From Mucilaginibacter sp. SJ (lineage in GTDB: Bacteria > Bacteroidota > Bacteroidia > Sphingobacteriales > Sphingobacteriaceae), in the NCBI RefSeq assembly GCF_028993635.1, contig NZ_CP118631.1, positions 2,542,001 through 2,606,000 of the forward strand: DNA of 64,000 nt, read 5' to 3'. Below, in pieces: positions 62,706 through 64,000 of the stretch. The notes below the pieces were generated by a model. It saw only the letters and a program-made list of their open reading frames with translations, had not been told where the DNA came from and did not search any database. Positions within the stretch are counted from its first letter, which is position 1, and each line of letters opens with the position of its first letter. A program made the position numbers and the translations under genes.

Positions 62706-63521
62706 CTAAACTCCTCCAAAAATCGAAAACCCTCCGTCAACGCAGATCATCGAACCGGTTACAAATACCGAGGCATCGCTCAGCAACCATACCAGTGCTC
62801 CTTTCAGTTCGTCGGCATGGCCAAAGCGTTTAAAAGGTGTTTGTTTGATCACCAGTTCGCCCCTTTGGGTATAACCGCCTTCGGGTTTAGTGAGCAGGTA
62901 ACGGTTTTGTTCTGTAAGGAAAAAACCAGGCGCCAACGCGTTCATCCTTATTGCATCACCATAACGGTTAGCCAGCTCAACCGCAAACCATTGGTTATAG
63001 CAATCAACAGCGGCCTTGCCTATATTATAGCCTAATACCTTGGTTATGGCGCGTTTTGAGTTCATTGATGATATATTAACGATGCTGCCCCTACCTGTTT
63101 TGGCAATGGCTTCGCCGAAAACCTGTGTAGGGATCAGTGTACCCCAAAGGTTCAGCTCCATTACTTTTTTCATGCCATCGATATTCATTTTAAAAATATC
63201 CTCATCGGGCTGTAAAACGCCTTCGGGCATGTTGCCGCCCGCACCGTTCACCAGGCCATCTATCCTGCCAAAAGCTGCCAGCAATTTATCTTTGGCGGCC
63301 ACCAGTTCAGCCTCGTTCATTACATCGGCCACCAATGCTATGGCTTTGCCCCCGGCTGCATTTATGGCGTTGGCACGTTCTTCTGCTACCTGGGCATTAC
63401 GGCCAAGAATGCCTACCGCGCCCCCCGCCTCAACAATACCATCTATAAATGCTTTGCCTAATATGCCTGTTCCGCCTGTTACTACAATTACTTTACCGGC
63501 TAATGAAAATTGATTCTCCAC
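62706..63521 (-). CDS. SDR-family oxidoreductase, D-mannonate oxidoreductase/gluconate 5-dehydrogenase type
   Basis: 271 residues, short-chain dehydrogenase. Cofactor motif TGGTGILG (15-22), NGAGGN (92-97), catalytic Ser-Tyr-Lys in NISSMNSKRAITKVLGYNIGKAA, and VDGGFSIFGGV at the end. The NGAGGNMPEG segment and overall pattern recall the SDR-type fructuronate reductase (B. subtilis YjmF/UxuB). Placement 30 bp after kduI makes 2-deoxy-gluconate (KduD-like) activity the main alternative. Either way it works in cytoplasmic uronate breakdown. Confidence 0.85.
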   Translation of the reverse strand: MENQFSLAGKVIVVTGGTGILGKAFIDGIVEAGGAVGILGRNAQVAEERANAINAAGGKAIALVADVMNEAELVAAKDKLLAAFGRIDGLVNGAGGNMPEGVLQPDEDIFKMNIDGMKKVMELNLWGTLIPTQVFGEAIAKTGRGSIVNISSMNSKRAITKVLGYNIGKAAVDCYNQWFAVELANRYGDAIRMNALAPGFFLTEQNRYLLTKPEGGYTQRGELVIKQTPFKRFGHADELKGALVWLLSDASVFVTGSMICVDGGFSIFGGV

Positions 63522-63551
63522 TTAAACTATATTTTTAAGGTTGATGTATAA

Positions 63552-64000
63552 TTATTTCAGATCTGTTATAGCTATGGCGTCCATGTCGGTGTAGTCGAGG
63601 TTTTCGCCTGCCATACCCCAAATAAAGCTGTAATTTGCCGTACCGCTGCCCGAGTGGATGCTCCACGGCGGCGATACCACAGCATCGTAATTATCCATGG
63701 TGATATGCCTCGTTTCCTGTCCTTCGCCCATATAATGAAAAATCTTCTGACCGGCAGGTACATCAAAATAAAAATATGCCTCCATACGCCTGTCGTGCAC
63801 ATGGGCCGGCATGGTATTCCAAACACTGCCTTCATGTAGTATGGTAAGGCCCATTACCAGCTGGCAGCTCCGTACACCTTCCAGGTGGATATATTTATTA
63901 ATAGTGCGTTTGTTTGCCGTTGCTACCGAACCCAGCTCAACCTTAACCGCATCGGCGTGCGTAAGCAGGGTTGTGGGGTATACCGCATGCGCCGGTGATG
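63552..64000 (-). CDS. kduI: 5-dehydro-4-deoxy-D-glucuronate isomerase, 5' end outside window
   Basis: About 149 C-terminal residues are visible; the frame is open to the right edge with no start. Motifs: KRTINKYIHLEGV.SCQLVMGLT, AHVHDRRMEAYFYFD (zinc-binding His-x-His and Glu), ETRHI and SPPWSIHSGSG, ending FIWGMAGENLDYTDMDAI. KduI isomerises the keto-uronate formed from unsaturated galacturonate released by pectate lyase and GH105 action. This links the right edge with the pectin locus 20 kb away. The SDR gene follows 30 bp downstream, so they form an operon. Confidence 0.95.
   Translation of the reverse strand, partial: SPAHAVYPTTLLTHADAVKVELGSVATANKRTINKYIHLEGVRSCQLVMGLTILHEGSVWNTMPAHVHDRRMEAYFYFDVPAGQKIFHYMGEGQETRHITMDNYDAVVSPPWSIHSGSGTANYSFIWGMAGENLDYTDMDAIAITDLK

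Overview
The window looks like chromosomal DNA from a Bacteroidota bacterium of the family Sphingobacteriaceae, most like Mucilaginibacter or Pedobacter. This rests on the gene families present, on repeated TAnnTTTG (-7) promoter boxes of the Bacteroidota type, on A-rich translation start regions, and on a GC content that looks mid-40s by eye. No rRNA, CRISPR array, phage or intact insertion sequence is seen.

Layout. 1-17.6 kb holds mostly housekeeping genes. They are an Omp85-type outer membrane protein (cut by the window edge), a TrmH-family RNA methyltransferase, tRNA-Cys followed by a 57-residue basic protein, pyrD, a DUF998 membrane protein behind a palindromic operator, purU, an endonuclease/exonuclease/phosphatase-fold enzyme, a GH30 glucosidase, an exported chorismate mutase, a sterol-desaturase-like enzyme, a GlxA/AraC regulator, an ankyrin protein, and the ftsK-lolA pair. 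18.0-43.6 kb is a one-directional (minus) polysaccharide locus of twelve genes: GH28, GH105 with a DUF4350-like tail, uxaB, uxaA, an LgoD-like zinc dehydrogenase, an MGH1-like enzyme, a GH67-like protein of unknown activity, GH95, a 1257-residue GH2, GH78, a GH43-like beta-propeller and a second GH2. 44-62 kb holds an ankyrin/TPR operon, a membrane-bound TPR-HTH regulator, mnmE, a nucleoid-associated protein, a DUF2400 protein, a Cys/Met trans-sulfuration enzyme, a four-helix-bundle (S23/IVP) gene inside inverted repeats, proS, a Tyr/Gly-rich lipoprotein with an OmpP1/FadL-like porin, and a DUF885 protein. The right edge holds a stand-alone DUF4350-like protein, an SDR oxidoreductase and kduI (partial).

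How the genes fit together. The secreted enzymes (GH28, GH105, GH78, GH95, GH2, GH43-like) fit attack on pectin, most likely rhamnogalacturonan with decorated side chains. The cytoplasmic enzymes give two routes to 2-keto-3-deoxygluconate: tagaturonate to altronate to KDG (UxaB, UxaA, with the LgoD-like enzyme feeding in L-galactonate), and the unsaturated uronate route (KduI and perhaps the SDR). No SusC/SusD pair lies in the window. A LacI-type palindrome upstream of the GH28 gene is a candidate operator for the locus.

The most unusual signal is a set of palindromic repeats. They fill many intergenic gaps tightly from stop codon to start codon. Four also lie in frame inside coding regions (GH2, mnmE, the DUF2400 gene, an ankyrin gene), and one supplies the only ATG of the long GH2 gene. 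One gap holds an S23-like four-helix-bundle gene framed by near-identical 33-bp inverted repeats, which looks like a small self-contained element.
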